Positions 1-11,021 of a stretch of 64,000 bases of DNA are shown one piece after another. The stretch is from Toxorhynchites rutilus septentrionalis (taxonomy: Eukaryota; Arthropoda; Insecta; Diptera; Culicidae), in assembly GCF_029784135.1 (NCBI RefSeq), contig NC_073745.1:282941803-283005802 (forward strand). Direction: 5' to 3'. The notes below the pieces were generated by a model. The model saw only the letters and a program-made list of their open reading frames with translations, was not told where the DNA came from and ran no database searches. Made by a program: the position numbers and the translations under genes. Position 1 is the first letter of the stretch. Each line of letters begins with the position of its first letter.

Positions 1-155
1 TTTGTTCATTTTGTTCATTTTGTTCATTTTGTTCATTTTGTTCATTTTGTTCATTTTGTTCATTTTGTTCATTTTGTTCATTTTGTTCATTTTGTTCATT
101 TAGTTCATTTAGTTTTTTTAGTTCACTTAGTTCATTTAGTTCTTTTAGCTCCGGG
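1..155. repeat. 9-bp minisatellite (TTTTGTTCA)n
   Basis: The unit TTTTGTTCA is repeated almost perfectly for about 100 bases. It then decays to TTTAGTTCA-type units up to about 150. The array starts at the window edge and probably continues to the left. Related TTCATTTAG arrays occur at 1710-1920 and 2757-2862. Confidence 0.9.
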
Positions 156-381
156 CTTCTCCCCTTCAAGTCGATATTTGTGAACGAAAATATGTTCTCG
201 TTTGTAACTTTAAGATGCTGTATAAATTGTGTTACGTCAATAAATTGTGTTACGTAACTTGACTAATATTGTAGTAGAAAGTAGTTTTCAAAAACTCAAA
301 GTAGATGAGTTTGCTGGCATTTGCCTCTGAAATTTTAAGCTTGAATGGTAATACACTTATTTACTAATTTAATTCAAGATA

Positions 382-720
382 CAGTAGAACCTCGATTATC
401 CGCGAGCTGTTGATCCGCGGTGCGTATTATCCGCGAAAGTGAGTGCCCTAGTAAATCTATAAACCTTCCCGAAATTTGTCAGTGAGTGGTAGAGTCTTGC
501 TTTTTTGTTTTGATCATGGCTTTCACATTATCTGATCACTGTTGTACACGATCTTACAGATTGATAGTTCAATCATTTATTGATGAAACATAGTTTTCAT
601 GCTAAAATATCTTTTTTTCGTGTTTGTACCTTATTTTCAGTCTTATATTGCGTTATCCGACATTTTCGTAATACGCGTTGGCCTAGCCCAACTTTTTCGC
701 GGATGATCGAGGTTCTACTG
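382..720. mobile_element. pogo/Tigger-like MITE, 339 bp
   Basis: The left end reads CAGTAGAACCTCGATTATCC and the right end is its near-exact reverse complement. CAGTNNAACC-type termini are typical of pogo/Tigger DNA transposons. TA precedes the left end; the base pair after the right end is TG, so one copy of the TA target duplication seems mutated. No transposase remains inside, so this is a non-autonomous derivative. Confidence 0.75.
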
Positions 721-895
721 TGTTGTATTAAATTGCTAGAAAATCACCAGATTAATCAATCACACTGATTATTTTAATTTCTTTATCATTAACTTGAGAT
801 TTTCATGTTTATCAAAAACTAATTACCTACTGAAGTATTTTCTATTTAATTTGTATTAACATATTTACGGTTAAACTCAAGTTAAACTCAAGCAG

Positions 896-1505
896 ACAAA
901 TGAAACACAAATTTCTGCATTACTCGAGAATTAATCAAGCAAACGAAACAAAATTTGGCATGTGATGGTTTCAGGGTGCAATAAACGTTTCTATGGTGAT
1001 TCAACACTCCTCCCCCTCTCTTAGGGTGGGCTGTATACAAATGAAAAACAAATTTCTGCATCACTCGAAAACTAATCAAGCAAATAGAGCCAAATTTTGC
1101 CTGTAAAGATTTTAGAGGGCACGAAACGTTTCTATGGTGAATGGATACTCCTCCCCTCTATCTATGGGAAGAAGAGGGGAGGGGTCTGTCTTTATTCTAT
1201 CATATTTTCTGTATCAAACATTTATTCCATGTAACGGAGAAACATGTTATTTGCAAGTGGTTGAAAAATCTTAAAGGAGAATCTTGTCTGAAAATAATCT
1301 TATATTATAATGATGAGTTTTGGTAGAAGGTAGAAAATATTTTTTAGTAAAAGGTAAATTGAACGGAATCGATTAGAAGATCAATCAATGAACAGTTCTG
1401 CGATTGGACTCATGAACTTGCGCTTAGTATGAAAACGTGAATGTTTGAAGGTATTGATAACAAAAACCAATTTTGGGCGGGACGAAGTTTGCCGGGTCAG
1501 CTAGT
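896..1505 (-). repeat. Interspersed repeat with conserved end GGGCGGGACGAAGTTTGCCG
   Basis: Two tandem units start at about 896 and 1037 (spacing about 141 bp). They share ACAAATG, AAATTTCTGCAT and AAACGTTTCTATGGTGA blocks. The region ends at 1471-1505 in the conserved terminus CGGGACGAAGTTTGCCGGGT. The same terminus, inverted, begins related copies at 7127, 22341 and about 42195, so this is the family's minus orientation. No coding sequence was seen. The family is not identified. Confidence 0.55.
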
Positions 1506-1709
1506 TATTAATAAAAATTGCGACAATGATATTTCGTACTAGAATATTAGCTGTTTTTGTGACAAATTTGTTCGCGTAACACAACTTACACAGTATATTG
1601 AAAGTTTCAAATGTTTAGACCTCGTCGACCCCTGGAAAATCGATAGCGATTCCAAAGGGGGCAATATTGACCACTTTGAGAATCCTTTGATTCAGCCATT
1701 TAATTGAAA

Positions 1710-1920
1710 CCATTTAATTCATTTACTTCATTTCGTTCATTTACTTCATTCATTTCGTTTACTTCATTAGTTCATTTAGTTCATTTAGTGATCTCAATCA
1801 TCTACTTCATTTAGTCTATTTACTTCATTTGGTTCATTTAGTTTATTTACTTCATTTAGTTCATTTACTTCATTTAGTTCATTTAGTTCATTTTAGTTCA
1901 TTTTAGTTCGTTTTATTAGA
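1710..1920. repeat. Degenerate 9-bp TTCATTTAG array
   Basis: Imperfect TTCATTTAG and TTCATTTAC units run through this stretch. The unit is related to the array at the window start. The sequence between the arrays (161-1709 and 1921-2756) is not made of this unit. Confidence 0.75.
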
Positions 1921-2756
1921 GTTTGAAATTTGGAATCTGAAATCTGGAATATGGGAGAGTCCGAGTATGAGGTCTGGATTGTGGGTTCTGAATTTCAGAT
2001 TTTGAACTCGAAATCTTGAATCTCAAAACGTATCTTTGAATATTTGGTTAATAACTTCAACCGCTACGGAATGCATTTGATTTTCAAGTTTTCGTTTCGT
2101 AGATCGGTTTCGACCGCTAGAAATGAAATGGATATCCGGTAACTATCCGATACACTTCCTATCCGGCCAATATTTGATATTCGGCCCGATACCGGATATT
2201 AGAAAAAAAAAATCGATAATTTCTCGTTAGCACAAAATAAATAGAACAAAATAGTTCATTAACACCATGTATGCATTTAAAATAAGGTTTGATTATAAAA
2301 AGGATTTTTTTTAAAATAAATTAATGTTAACTTTTGACATGAATTTATTATCAGCACAGAAAATTAATTAATGGTAAATTTTGAAAATTTGACAAAAAAC
2401 ATTTGATGATAACAATAGTTTGCGCTTTGTTTTATATACCAGGGCAGTCTATCATAGTTTTGATTTGTAGTAAAGTGAGTGTAGTCTCTCACAGATTATC
2501 ATCCCTGAAGACTGTTCTAAGTTTTTGAATCTTGAATGAATATAAATTGATTGATGTTATTTGCTTTTTTAACCTTCCTATACACGCGCATCTCTGTCTC
2601 TGTCTGACAGACCGTTTATGAATGAGATAGCTGAATCGAATGATTGTTAAAACCAAATGAAATTTATGACAAAATGTTTTCTGAAGTTTTTTCATTCAAT
2701 TATATCTTTTTCTTTGAATAAATACCATTTTGTTCATTCATATCATTTACTTCTTT
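1921..2756. other. AT-rich stretch without recognisable gene
   Basis: No supported ORF. The first 120 bases hold loose TCTGAAATTTGGAATC-like repeats. Around 2125-2200 there are several TATCCGG/CCGGATA words in both orientations. Nothing else was recognised. Confidence 0.5.
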
Positions 2757-2862
2757 TTTTTTACATTTTACAATTTAGTCCATCTACTTCATTTAGTTCA
2801 TTTAGTTCATTGAGTTCATTTAGACCATTTAGTTCATTTCAGTTCGTTTTAGCATTGTTCAT
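2757..2862. repeat. Short TTCATTTAG minisatellite
   Basis: A third array of the 9-bp TTCATTTAGT-type unit, imperfect, after a T-rich tract. Confidence 0.65.
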
Positions 2863-3097
2863 TTAATAAGTAATATCACGTTGTTTAAGTGCAATCGCGT
2901 CTCGGAGGCGCCTCTGGAAACTGGAACCGCAAACGTACCGGACATCAAGCTCTATATCTTCAATCTTTAATTTGAATGTAGAATCGGTGAAGTATATTTG
3001 AGATTTGGTCATATGATAGTGGAAACTGGCATATAGGATTGTTTCAAAACTATAAAAAAATTGTAAGGGTTGCATCTAGGACACGACCGCATATTTT

Positions 3098-3945
3098 CGA
3101 CGTAGAACTACGAACTATTTTATGCAATCCACTTGTTTACCACTTCGAATATTAATTTAAAGTGCATTGAAATTTTTTGTAATAGATTATGTTCTTCGTT
3201 ACGAATAAATTTAATGAACATCGTTTAATATGCTGCCTAGGACTACCAAAATATGTGAACGGAAGAATTGTCAAACGATCATTGTATTTTACATTTTCCT
3301 CTGAAATTATTGCACATCTCATGTTTACAAAGTAAACATACATAGTCCGCGAGTTCGATTCACCTGTGGTATCTGAAATGAAGATTTTCCCAGGCTTAAA
3401 AATACGTTTTAGGGAAACATATTCCTGTCTGCACAACGACAAGCGAGTACAAAAGTACTCAACACCAAAAAATATCCCCGACTTGCATGTATTTGCAAAG
3501 CGGATTTCTCCAGGCCCATTAATTTTGAAGTCCGTGTTAGGGAAACACAGTTCACTGGGAAATAATACCCCCGACTTGCATGTTTTGACAAAGCGGATTC
3601 ACCCAGGCACATTGATTTTGAAGTCTGTGTTAGGGAAACACAGCTCGGTGGGAACAAAAATGCCCCCGACTTGCATGTATATTTGCAGAGCGGATTTCTA
3701 CAGGTACATCGATTTTGAAGTCCGTGTTGGGAAACCGTAAATCGGGTCAATCAAAACTTGACAGTTAGGGTGTTTAGATAACGCTTGACATTTTACAGTT
3801 ATTCAATTGTTGATCTCATGAAAAATAATATTTTATTAATTGTGATAGACGCGTAGAAATATTTCCTATCAATTGATGCAAACATCTTTCCGATCTGTTA
3901 AGAAATGTTCGAGTTATAAGCATTCGAGATACGGGTAGGGTTAGC
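3098..3945 (+). mobile_element. Repeat family with GACGTAGxACTACG ends, copy 1 (truncated)
   Basis: It begins with CGACGTAGAACTACG and contains the block AAATATGTGAACGGAAGAAT also present at 4215. A 93-96 bp minisatellite follows, then a block near 3770-3940 shared with 5215-5370 and, inverted, with 58000-58145. The far terminus seen in copy 2 is missing. No transposase is visible. It looks like a non-autonomous DNA element, but its superfamily is unknown. Confidence 0.55.
3411..3740 (+). repeat. Minisatellite, 93-96 bp units
   Basis: GGGAAACAC words recur at 3540, 3633 and 3729 (spacing 93 and 96 bp), with an earlier diverged unit at about 3411. Each unit contains CCCCGACTTGCATGT and TTTTGAAGTC blocks. 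Unit lengths are multiples of three, so plus-strand and minus-strand frames both stay open. The openness therefore does not by itself indicate a protein. Confidence 0.75.
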
Positions 3946-4015
3946 ACACAAATCGGCAGAACAAATGTATGGGAAAAAAAATGGGTGGGTTATATCTATG
4001 ATATAACCGCAAGGT

Positions 4016-5456
4016 TGACGTGGGACTACCTTAGCTTAGCAATCATTTGTTTGTATTGATTAAATTCTTGATTGAATGAAACAATTTCCGAATTCAATAT
4101 ATTTTCTCTGTGAGAAAAAACATTGTATAATGCCATGTAAGGTCAATTCATACATTGTGATAGATTATCTTCTTCGTTACAAGTAAATTTAATGGTATAA
4201 TGACTAGGACAAAATATGTGAACGGAAGAATTATCAAACGATTATTTTATTTTACATTTCCCTCTGAAGTGTACGTACTTCTCGAACCGCGAATTTGCTT
4301 GATTTGATGAACTTCAGGCACTTCAGTTTCGATTCTGTCATGTACGTCGAACGCATATTGTTTAATCAATAGGCGTTTTTGCAGCATGGTTATCAACATT
4401 TTGCCCAATCATCAAATGGTATGCGCAGAAATTCAGTGAGCAGAAGATATGAAGACATATCCTTCAATGCAATCTTGAATAACCGAGCCAAAGTGTTGTT
4501 TTCGTATCCGCTCTTGTAATCCGTGTTAGGAAAACACTTTTCGGAGTGCAAATAAAAGCGGGTACAGAAATACCTCAGGCTTACATGAATCAACAACTTC
4601 AACTTCTACCTTTTATACTATAGAGTATTTATTCCCGAAAGCTCATTCGCCACTAGTGTCTGCACGATTTTCCCAGGTTCCTAAGTTTAGGAGAGCGTGT
4701 TAATGAAACATATTCCAGTTTTCACTAAGGCAAGCGAGTACAAAAATACTCGCAATTTGAATTTATTTGCAAAGCCGATTCCCCCGACATCTTGGTTTTG
4801 AAGTCTGTCTGCAAACACATTTCAGACGGAACAAAAATGCCCCCGATTTGTATGAATTTGCAATGCCAATTTCCTCAGACACCTTGATTCTGAAGTCTGT
4901 GTTGGGGAAACACATTTTAGTTGAAACAAAAATACCCCCCCATCTGCATGTATTTGCAATGCCAATGTCCCTACGCTGCATGGATTTGAAGTCTGTGTTA
5001 GGGAAACACATTTCAGTCGGAACAAAATGCCCCCAACTTGCATTTGCAATGCCAATTTCCCCACGCTCCATGGATTTGAAGTCTGTGTTAGGGAAACACA
5101 ATTCAGTCGAAACAAAAATACCTCCGACTTTCATGTATTTTCAATTCTGATTGCCACAAGGCTGCTTGGTTTTGATGGCTGTGTAAATCGGACCAATCAA
5201 AACGAGGCAGTTAGGGTGTTTAGGTAACGCTTAACATTTTACAGTTTTTCAATTGTTTATCTTATGAAAAATAACATTTTATTAATTGCGATAGAAGAGT
5301 AGAAATATTCCCTATCAATTGATGCAAGCATCTTTCCGATCCAGTAAGAAATATTCGAGTTATAAGCATTCGGAATCTTTCATTTTTTCCTGCATGTTCT
5401 GTGTTTAGGTTTTCATTTCACCCCCATATACTCCGGTTAGACGTAGTCCCACGTCA
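4016..5456 (+). mobile_element. Repeat family with TGACGTGGGACTAC inverted ends, copy 2
   Basis: The left inverted end TGACGTGGGACTAC starts at 4016 and its reverse complement ends near 5456. Just outside the left end lies a hairpin, GGTTATATC-TAT-GATATAACC (about 3989-4010), kept in other copies (18118, 22990, about 57025, degenerate at 58845). The interior has the same order of blocks as copy 1. No transposase was found. Confidence 0.6.
4760..5150 (+). repeat. Minisatellite, about 90-96 bp units (second array)
   Basis: About four units share GGGAAACACA and TTTGAAGTCTGTGTTA. The last GGGAAACAC words are at about 4905, 5001 and 5091. The unit is the same as at 3411-3740 and, inverted, at about 58150-58400. 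All three arrays sit inside copies of one repeat family. Confidence 0.75.
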
Positions 5457-5469
5457 AAAAGGAAGTTCT

Positions 5470-5860
5470 TCCCGTTTTCATGAATTTAAACTGTTTAGAG
5501 ATTAGCGAATTGTAATGTATAGCATATCAAACAAATCTCAGAGAATTTCCGATTCGATTGGTATGCAAATCATGAGAATTCGTTCACAGTGAAAATAGTT
5601 ATTAACGTTATGTCGGATGGCTTCTAAATGTAAGAGGTTCTTTGGTGCCTTGGTATATGCACGACTAGATTTTTCTTTTGGCTTACTTTCTCTCCAGAAT
5701 AGCGATATACCAAAAATTTATTCGACCTGAATGAAAATTTATTCCAGAATGAAAGCCATCACGTGCATGATATGCACGCATATCATCTATTATGTATAAA
5801 TCCAACCGCTTCGGACATGTGAGGCTTTTGATGCGATCCAACATAATTGCCACTCACACT
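5470..5860. repeat. Intergenic stretch with a dispersed repeat block
   Basis: The block at about 5510-5610 (ATGTATAGCATATCAAACAA, GATTCGATTGGTATGCAAAT) recurs at 60985-61075 and, inverted, near 24545-24610. Nothing coding was recognised in the rest. Confidence 0.5.
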
Positions 5861-6840
5861 TTCATTCGCTGTTCTCTTTCAACAGGGGAGACGACGCTAA
5901 ACTAGAAATCATTCAGATATTTTTTTTTCGTTAAGCACGAGCCAAGCATTAGACGGTTGAAACACCCGTCCCAACCGGTGGAACCTCTCAACAAAACCTG
6001 TACCTACATTTTAATCACAAAGTGATGAAACACGAGGAAAGAGAACAGACTACACCCAGCATCAATCCTCCAGTGAACGAGGAGGTGGAGGAGGATCGTG
6101 TGGGTCAATTAAAGCGCCCCATAGCTGCGGCTGCTGCTGCTCTACAACAATTTAATTGGCTCTAAACGGTCTCGCGTGTTTCTCTGGCAGCGATGCGCGC
6201 ACTTCGGAAGCAACTTGCCGCGGAACGTGTTCCACTGACTGTCAATTCTTCCGATCGGCACCACCCTTTCCATCAACGAAGTACGCGGGACTCATTGAAA
6301 CTACCAGACTTTTCTCCGCCGCTTTCCATGCGGTGCAAAATCCGATCAATGTTGCATTGAGAGTGATTAGTATTCCAATTAAAGCACCATTTATTTATTT
6401 ATTTGTTCGTACGTTTGCACCGGGTGCTCAACGCAGTGAGTTCATCCATTTCAGATAGCTGATGCATTGAATCGTTCTCCTCCTCCCGTCGACCTTTTAC
6501 AGAACTGTTCGAAACAATACATATGTGTGGCACAATTGTAATTGTAAGCCTGACAACTGGCGGCGTCGGAACCGTCAATTTCCGAATGCGACATGCGTTC
6601 CACATTTGCAAACAAGAAGCGAAGGCAGACCTTATATCCGAACCCATTTGTGGGACACGGTGCCCAGTTACAGAACATGATACAATTCATTATTGTGATT
6701 AAATTAAATTGAGCGCCAGATGACATCCCATGCGCTATCGAGTTGGGTTTAACTGATATGTTGTTTACTGTGTTACGAAGTGGGACTCGCGGTGCCAATT
6801 TGAGCTATTAGAGTGTATGGGCATTGTGATCGGAATTCGT
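5861..6840. other. Non-repetitive, GC-richer island
   Basis: Unlike its surroundings this stretch holds no recognised transposon or simple repeat. It contains several CAATTA/TAATTG words, such as TCAATTAAAG near 6107 and CAATTTAATTGG near 6147. It could be regulatory DNA or an untranslated exon. Open frames on both strands are short and show no recognised domain. Confidence 0.3.
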
Positions 6841-7042
6841 TTGTTTGGGGTCAGATGTAGACGTGCGTTCCACAATAAATGTTCCAGAAAAGAGGGTGTT
6901 TATCACTGAGACGACATGCCTCGCAAACTTCCGTACACTCAAAATTAATTTCTACCACATATTTTGTTATTACATTAAATAAGTTTAAAAATAATAGAAA
7001 ATGTGCTACTCTCCCATACTGGTACAGCATTTGTAGATTATA

Positions 7043-7126
7043 TTAGGTTGGGGAAAAAGTAACCCATTATTTTTAGGTGAAATTCAAAATATTAAATTTA
7101 AATTTAACAATTTTTTTTATTGTAAA
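7043..7126 (-). mobile_element. mariner terminal repeat fragment
   Basis: TTAGGTTGGGGAAAAAGTAA directly follows TA, which matches the usual form of a mariner inverted terminal repeat at a TA target. The remaining element appears downstream as a transposase C-terminal fossil at 8176-8395. The sequence between them is occupied by another repeat. No opposite terminal repeat was found. Confidence 0.55.
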
Positions 7127-7960
7127 CTAGCTGATCCGACGAACTTCGTCCCGCCCAAAATATTTTTTTTATTTGAATACTTTCAAACATCATCAAACAT
7201 TCTTATTAAGTGAACGTTAGTAAGTCCAATCACTGAACTCTTCATTGGTTGATTACCCTTTGACACTTTACAATTTTCTTTCGCTATAAATTGTCTAGTA
7301 CTTCTACAAAAATTCGTCCTTTTAATATAAAATTATTTTCAGACACAATTCCCGTTCAAGATTCTTCAAGCATTTGGAAATAACATGTTTCTCCGTTGCG
7401 TGGAATACCTGTTTGATGCAGAGAATATTACAAAATAAAGACAGCTCAATTCGGACCATTCCTTCCTCAGGTTTAGGGCACACCAACACATTTGGCCTTC
7501 CATTTTTGTTTATATAGATAGAAGATATAGTATTGTGTTATTCCGTCTGGGAGGCGATCTGGCGTAGTGGTAACATTCATGCCTCTCACGCTAAAGGTCA
7601 CGAGTTCAATTCTCACTCCCGACATTCTTCCAAAAATGGAAGTAAAAGTGACGAACCAGCCTAATGAGTTGAAAATCACTATAATACTGATAAAAAAAAA
7701 AAAATATTATTCCGTCTGAAAATACTTTTCCACTTTCGAACAAAAATCAATTTCGTTAGCGCCAACATCAAATGGACTAACAACGCTTAGCTAATTGTAG
7801 AAAATATGGAAATTCAATTTTCCGAATTTTTCGAATTTTCTCTCCGCTATATTGATCTATGGAAAGAGACGAATACAACGAAATATAGATGACTCATATT
7901 AAACCATTCCTTTCTGGGGTTTTGCGCTTACCAACACATTTGGCCTTCCATTTTCATTTA
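7127..7960 (+). repeat. Interspersed repeat with CTAGCTGATCCGACGAACTT end
   Basis: It starts with the conserved terminus CGAACTTCGTCCCGCCCAAA, the inverse of the end at 1471-1505. It shares downstream blocks with 22341-22980, for example AACACATTTGGCCTTCCATT here against AACACATTTTGCGATTCATT there. A SINE is inserted at 7550. It appears to have landed inside a mariner remnant. Confidence 0.55.
7550..7706 (+). mobile_element. tRNA-derived SINE with 12-bp target duplication
   Basis: The head GGAGGCGATCTGGCGTAGTG carries a Pol III A-box-like TGGCGTAGTGG. A B-box-like region GAGTTCAATTCTCAC follows, and the copy ends in an A-rich tail. TTATTCCGTCTG occurs on both sides (7538-7549 and 7707-7718), a perfect 12-bp target-site duplication showing LINE-type retroposition. 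Other copies are at 10871, 32745 and 44799. A Feilai-type mosquito SINE is possible but not confirmed. Confidence 0.8.
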
Positions 7961-8175
7961 TAGATATCCTTCTTTTATATATAAAGAAATGCATAGTCAA
8001 TTTTTTCTTATCATCTTAAAAATTTTTCAAAGTAGTCTATTGTTCTAATTTGGGTGAAGATAAACTCGCAAAATATTAGGATGGCGTAGATCTGATCAGC
8101 CATTCTCCCGTGATAATATTTTACACGTATGTGGGAAAATCCTTCTTTTATATATAAAGATTTCAAAATATTTGA

Positions 8176-8395
8176 TTGTCCGATTTGGGTCAAATATGCA
8201 CCTTTTTGTTGCCATTCTAAAGATAGCTTCATAATGCCTCTCTCAGAGAAATCTTCTTTTGATCCCAATTTTTCATCATTCAGGAAGTTTTACAATGTGA
8301 GAAAAAGGTGGTAATCGTTTGGTGCCAGGTCCGGACTATATGGTGGATGCTTTAAAATATCCCAATCCAGCTACCTGAGTTTTGTGACCTTCTTT
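8176..8395 (-). pseudogene. mariner transposase C-terminal fossil
   Basis: On the minus strand a frame encodes HPPYSPDLAPNDYHLF, a stop codon, and then a stretch with SERGIMKLSLEWQ and GAYLTQIG. The PYSPDLAPxDYHLF block holds the third catalytic aspartate of mariner (DD34D) transposases, and ERGIMKL is typical of their C-terminus. At least one stop and one frameshift upstream show it is dead. Only the last third of the protein is recognisable. It probably belongs with the terminal repeat at 7043. Confidence 0.7.
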
Positions 8396-8469
8396 GTTGG
8401 CCATTTTTTTTACTTTTTATACTTTTCCAATTCATTTTATAACGCATCTTATAATGATTATCACGCATT

Positions 8470-8565
8470 TATGCAACAGTACCAGTGGCTATGTGGAAAG
8501 CGTGGTCCTGTAAAACGGCCTTGCATTCCAGCCGGTCTTGGTTCGATCCCCACTGACATCGTTTG
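8470..8565 (+). repeat. tRNA-like SINE head (candidate)
   Basis: A-box-like TGGCTATGTGG lies about 45 bases before B-box-like GGTTCGATCCC. CAGTGG (about 8483) can pair with CCACTG (about 8549). A clean cloverleaf was not obtained, so this is more likely a SINE or tRNA relic than a tRNA gene. Confidence 0.3.
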
Positions 8566-8744
8566 GATTTTTTTCGGGTACAATCCCAAGCTAACGTTCA
8601 TTCTGAGAGAAAGAGATGTCTGCTCCCATACATACAAATATTTTAAGGTGCTTTTATTTTTACATTTCACTCTTCAGCACACGAAAAAGCATTGTTTCTG
8701 CCAAAGATTGAATGTTTTCTGCCAACGCTAGTTTGGGTGTAGCA

Positions 8745-8840
8745 GGGTGTCGACTACCTTGAAAATCCTTGAAAATCAGGGAATATCAGGGAATTCAAAC
8801 AATGTCAGGGAAAATCAGGCAATATCAGGGAATTTCGTCA
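8745..8840. repeat. AATCAGGGAATATCAGGGAA short repeat
   Basis: After GGTGTCGACTACC, words of the form AATCAGGGAAT recur about seven times within 90 bases. This looks like the terminal region of a dispersed repeat; the family is not identified. Confidence 0.5.
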
Positions 8841-9282
8841 CCAATCTGGGGAAAAATGAAATTCTGCCAATTAGAATTTCGATTATTACAGTAATTAGAA
8901 AATTTTGATGACACCAAAAGCTAAGGAGGTCCAGCTGATAATTTGAGCTTCATGATGATGTTACCGAATTACCCGAGTCTATGAACAAGACTACAAAGAT
9001 GCTGCAGATGGGTCTGAATGTCAGATTTTGGGATGAAGAAGAAATGTAGGTGGTAAATCGTTCAACTTACAACCTTCAAAGAAGGTCTGGATATCATATA
9101 TTTGAACAAACTTCTTCTTTTGTCGATGGACGGTACCAACGTGAATTGGTCATATTACGCGAGCTACAACTGGACTTTTAAAATGAAGAAAAAAGCCAGG
9201 TTTGAAGAGTTTCATGTTTATAGAAATTTTATTAGAATGATGGTTGATGTGTAAAAGTCCCGCGCCCAATGTGCATCTTTAT

Positions 9283-9520
9283 CGTGTAGGTCTAACTCCT
9301 AACATTTTATGCAATTGCGATCCAAGCTGTCATGATATGGAACTTGTTGTTTGGTAATGTATAGAACTTTAGTATAAAAGACCTAAACTGATTGTCAGTT
9401 CATAAATTCGGAAGGTACATTTAAGCATACCATTTCGTGATATCCTAGCGGGTCGCGATCTTAAACTTATTCTCGTCTTATATGTCTTTCTTAAAAATAC
9501 AAATTCGAGAGGAGATGCAG
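9283..9520 (+). pseudogene. non-LTR retrotransposon ORF2 C-terminal fossil
   Basis: One frame encodes LCNCDPSCHDMELVVW before a stop. This is a Cys-Cys-Cys-His pattern seen at the tail of Jockey/I/LOA-type ORF2 proteins. About 80 bases later another frame reads FRDILAGRDLKLI, resembling the final residues of such proteins. A related tail lies at 61707-61853. Both are followed by a similar GTCAAG...CGTCCGTG-like untranslated stretch. The element is heavily decayed. Confidence 0.5.
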
Positions 9521-9699
9521 TGTATTCACTCCTTCAAATCCACGTTTCAGGGCCGTGTTTTGAAATACTGAATTAGTTAAATTTAAGAATCTCTGAACAT
9601 TGGACTGAATCCGAAAAAAAATATCTCGAACAATCATATTCCTACGTCAAGCTTCCGTTCGTGTCCTTAGTCACAAACCCTTACGCTTTTTTAGAATGC

Positions 9700-10870
9700 G
9701 GCGTATTAAAAATTGAACTGTCGTGATATGATATGGTGGTAAGCAAAGTTGCTGGAATGTCAATGAACTTTATAAGAAAAATAACAGATTGTTAATATAA
9801 CTTGCTAAAAAATTTAATATAAAAATCTAATATATTTCAAAAAACATTCTTCTGAGAGATTTTTATATTTAATTGTTAAAAGAATACTGCTATAATCTAT
9901 CAAAATTTGATGACTTACGGTGTCGTGTCGGACTCACGAAAATGATGATTATGTTTTGTTATACAATTGCGAAATCTTAGTTTTATGGTTTTTTACGATC
10001 ATGATTTGTTTTATATAAAAATTGTAATATTTCGAGAACAGGTTTTAAAGTCTTACCATTTTGAAGTTTTTCGAATTTTATTATTTAAAAAAAACATTCT
10101 CCATTTGGTGAGTCCGTCATGACAACACTATCCATCATGTTTTGTTTAAGATAAATAGTTTCTAATAAAACTATATAAAGGAGGTGTTTTGAGATATTCT
10201 TTGTTTTATTATAAAAGTAATGTCTGAGTAAATTTTATTAAAATGTTTTTACAATGTTTTTTTTCCAAGGATGTTCAACGAGTTTTAATCAACTTTCTCC
10301 TACGTCATATTTATTATTTTATTTTATGATTTAAATGTAAGTTGCCTTACTCGGAAAATCTTACATCAATTTCTTAAAAAGCAATTCCATGCCAAATCAG
10401 CCGAACAGCAAATTCCGACGCGGTCCTTTTCGATTTTATTGAAACTTGGCACATCAAACACACAAACTTACCAAAATCATAATTTTCGTTATTATTATAT
10501 ATGACCAATTTAAATTACGACTCATTTTCTAAAAGAGTGTGTTCAAAATCATTGATCTTGTAAAATCAAAAAATTGTAACTCTCAATCCACATGTCTGAT
10601 TGAATAAATGGTGTTTGTCAAAGTTGTTGGAAAGTTAATGAACAATTTGAGAAAAATAACATTTCAAATGCATTGTTAAAAATCTTGAATTCGATATAAA
10701 ATATTCGATTTTTTTTTTTTGCATTTTTTTATTGGAAACCACTTCCATCTAAACAAAGTTTAACGTACAGTGGTACCGTGATAAACTCACCAAAATGGAA
10801 TTTTTGAAAATTTATGAAATTTCAATATTTTGTGAAATTGTAACCATTTAAGAAAAGTAACATAAACAAT
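9700..10870. repeat. AT-rich stretch with a diverged repeat pair
   Basis: About 9735-9835 and 10615-10720 share a diverged unit: AAAGTTGYTGGAAWGTYAATGAAC, then GAGAAAAATAACA and an AT-rich tail. No ORF or other element was recognised. Confidence 0.4.
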
Positions 10871-11021
10871 ATTTTTTTTTATCTGTATTTTAATGAATTT
10901 CAACACATTTGGCTGGTTCGTAACTTTGCTTTCATTTTTGGAAAAATGTCGGGAGTGAGAATTGAACTCGTGACCTTTAGCGTGAGAGGTATGGATGTTA
11001 CCACTACGCCAGATCGCCTCC
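10871..11021 (-). mobile_element. tRNA-derived SINE (same family as 7550)
   Basis: On the minus strand it has the GGAGGCGATCTGGCGTAGTG head, the B-box-like GAGTTCAATTCTCAC and an A-rich tail at the left. ACATAAA occurs next to both ends and may be a short target duplication. Confidence 0.75.

Noticed and set aside
3411..5150. CRISPR-like regular repeats
   Set aside because: Units are about 93-96 bp and diverge throughout, with no short conserved repeat plus unique spacers, and the genome is eukaryotic. This is a minisatellite.
6451..6798. 115-codon minus-strand Cys-rich ORF
   Set aside because: An overlapping ORF in another frame is equally open. There is no signal peptide, no regular Cys spacing and no recognised domain.
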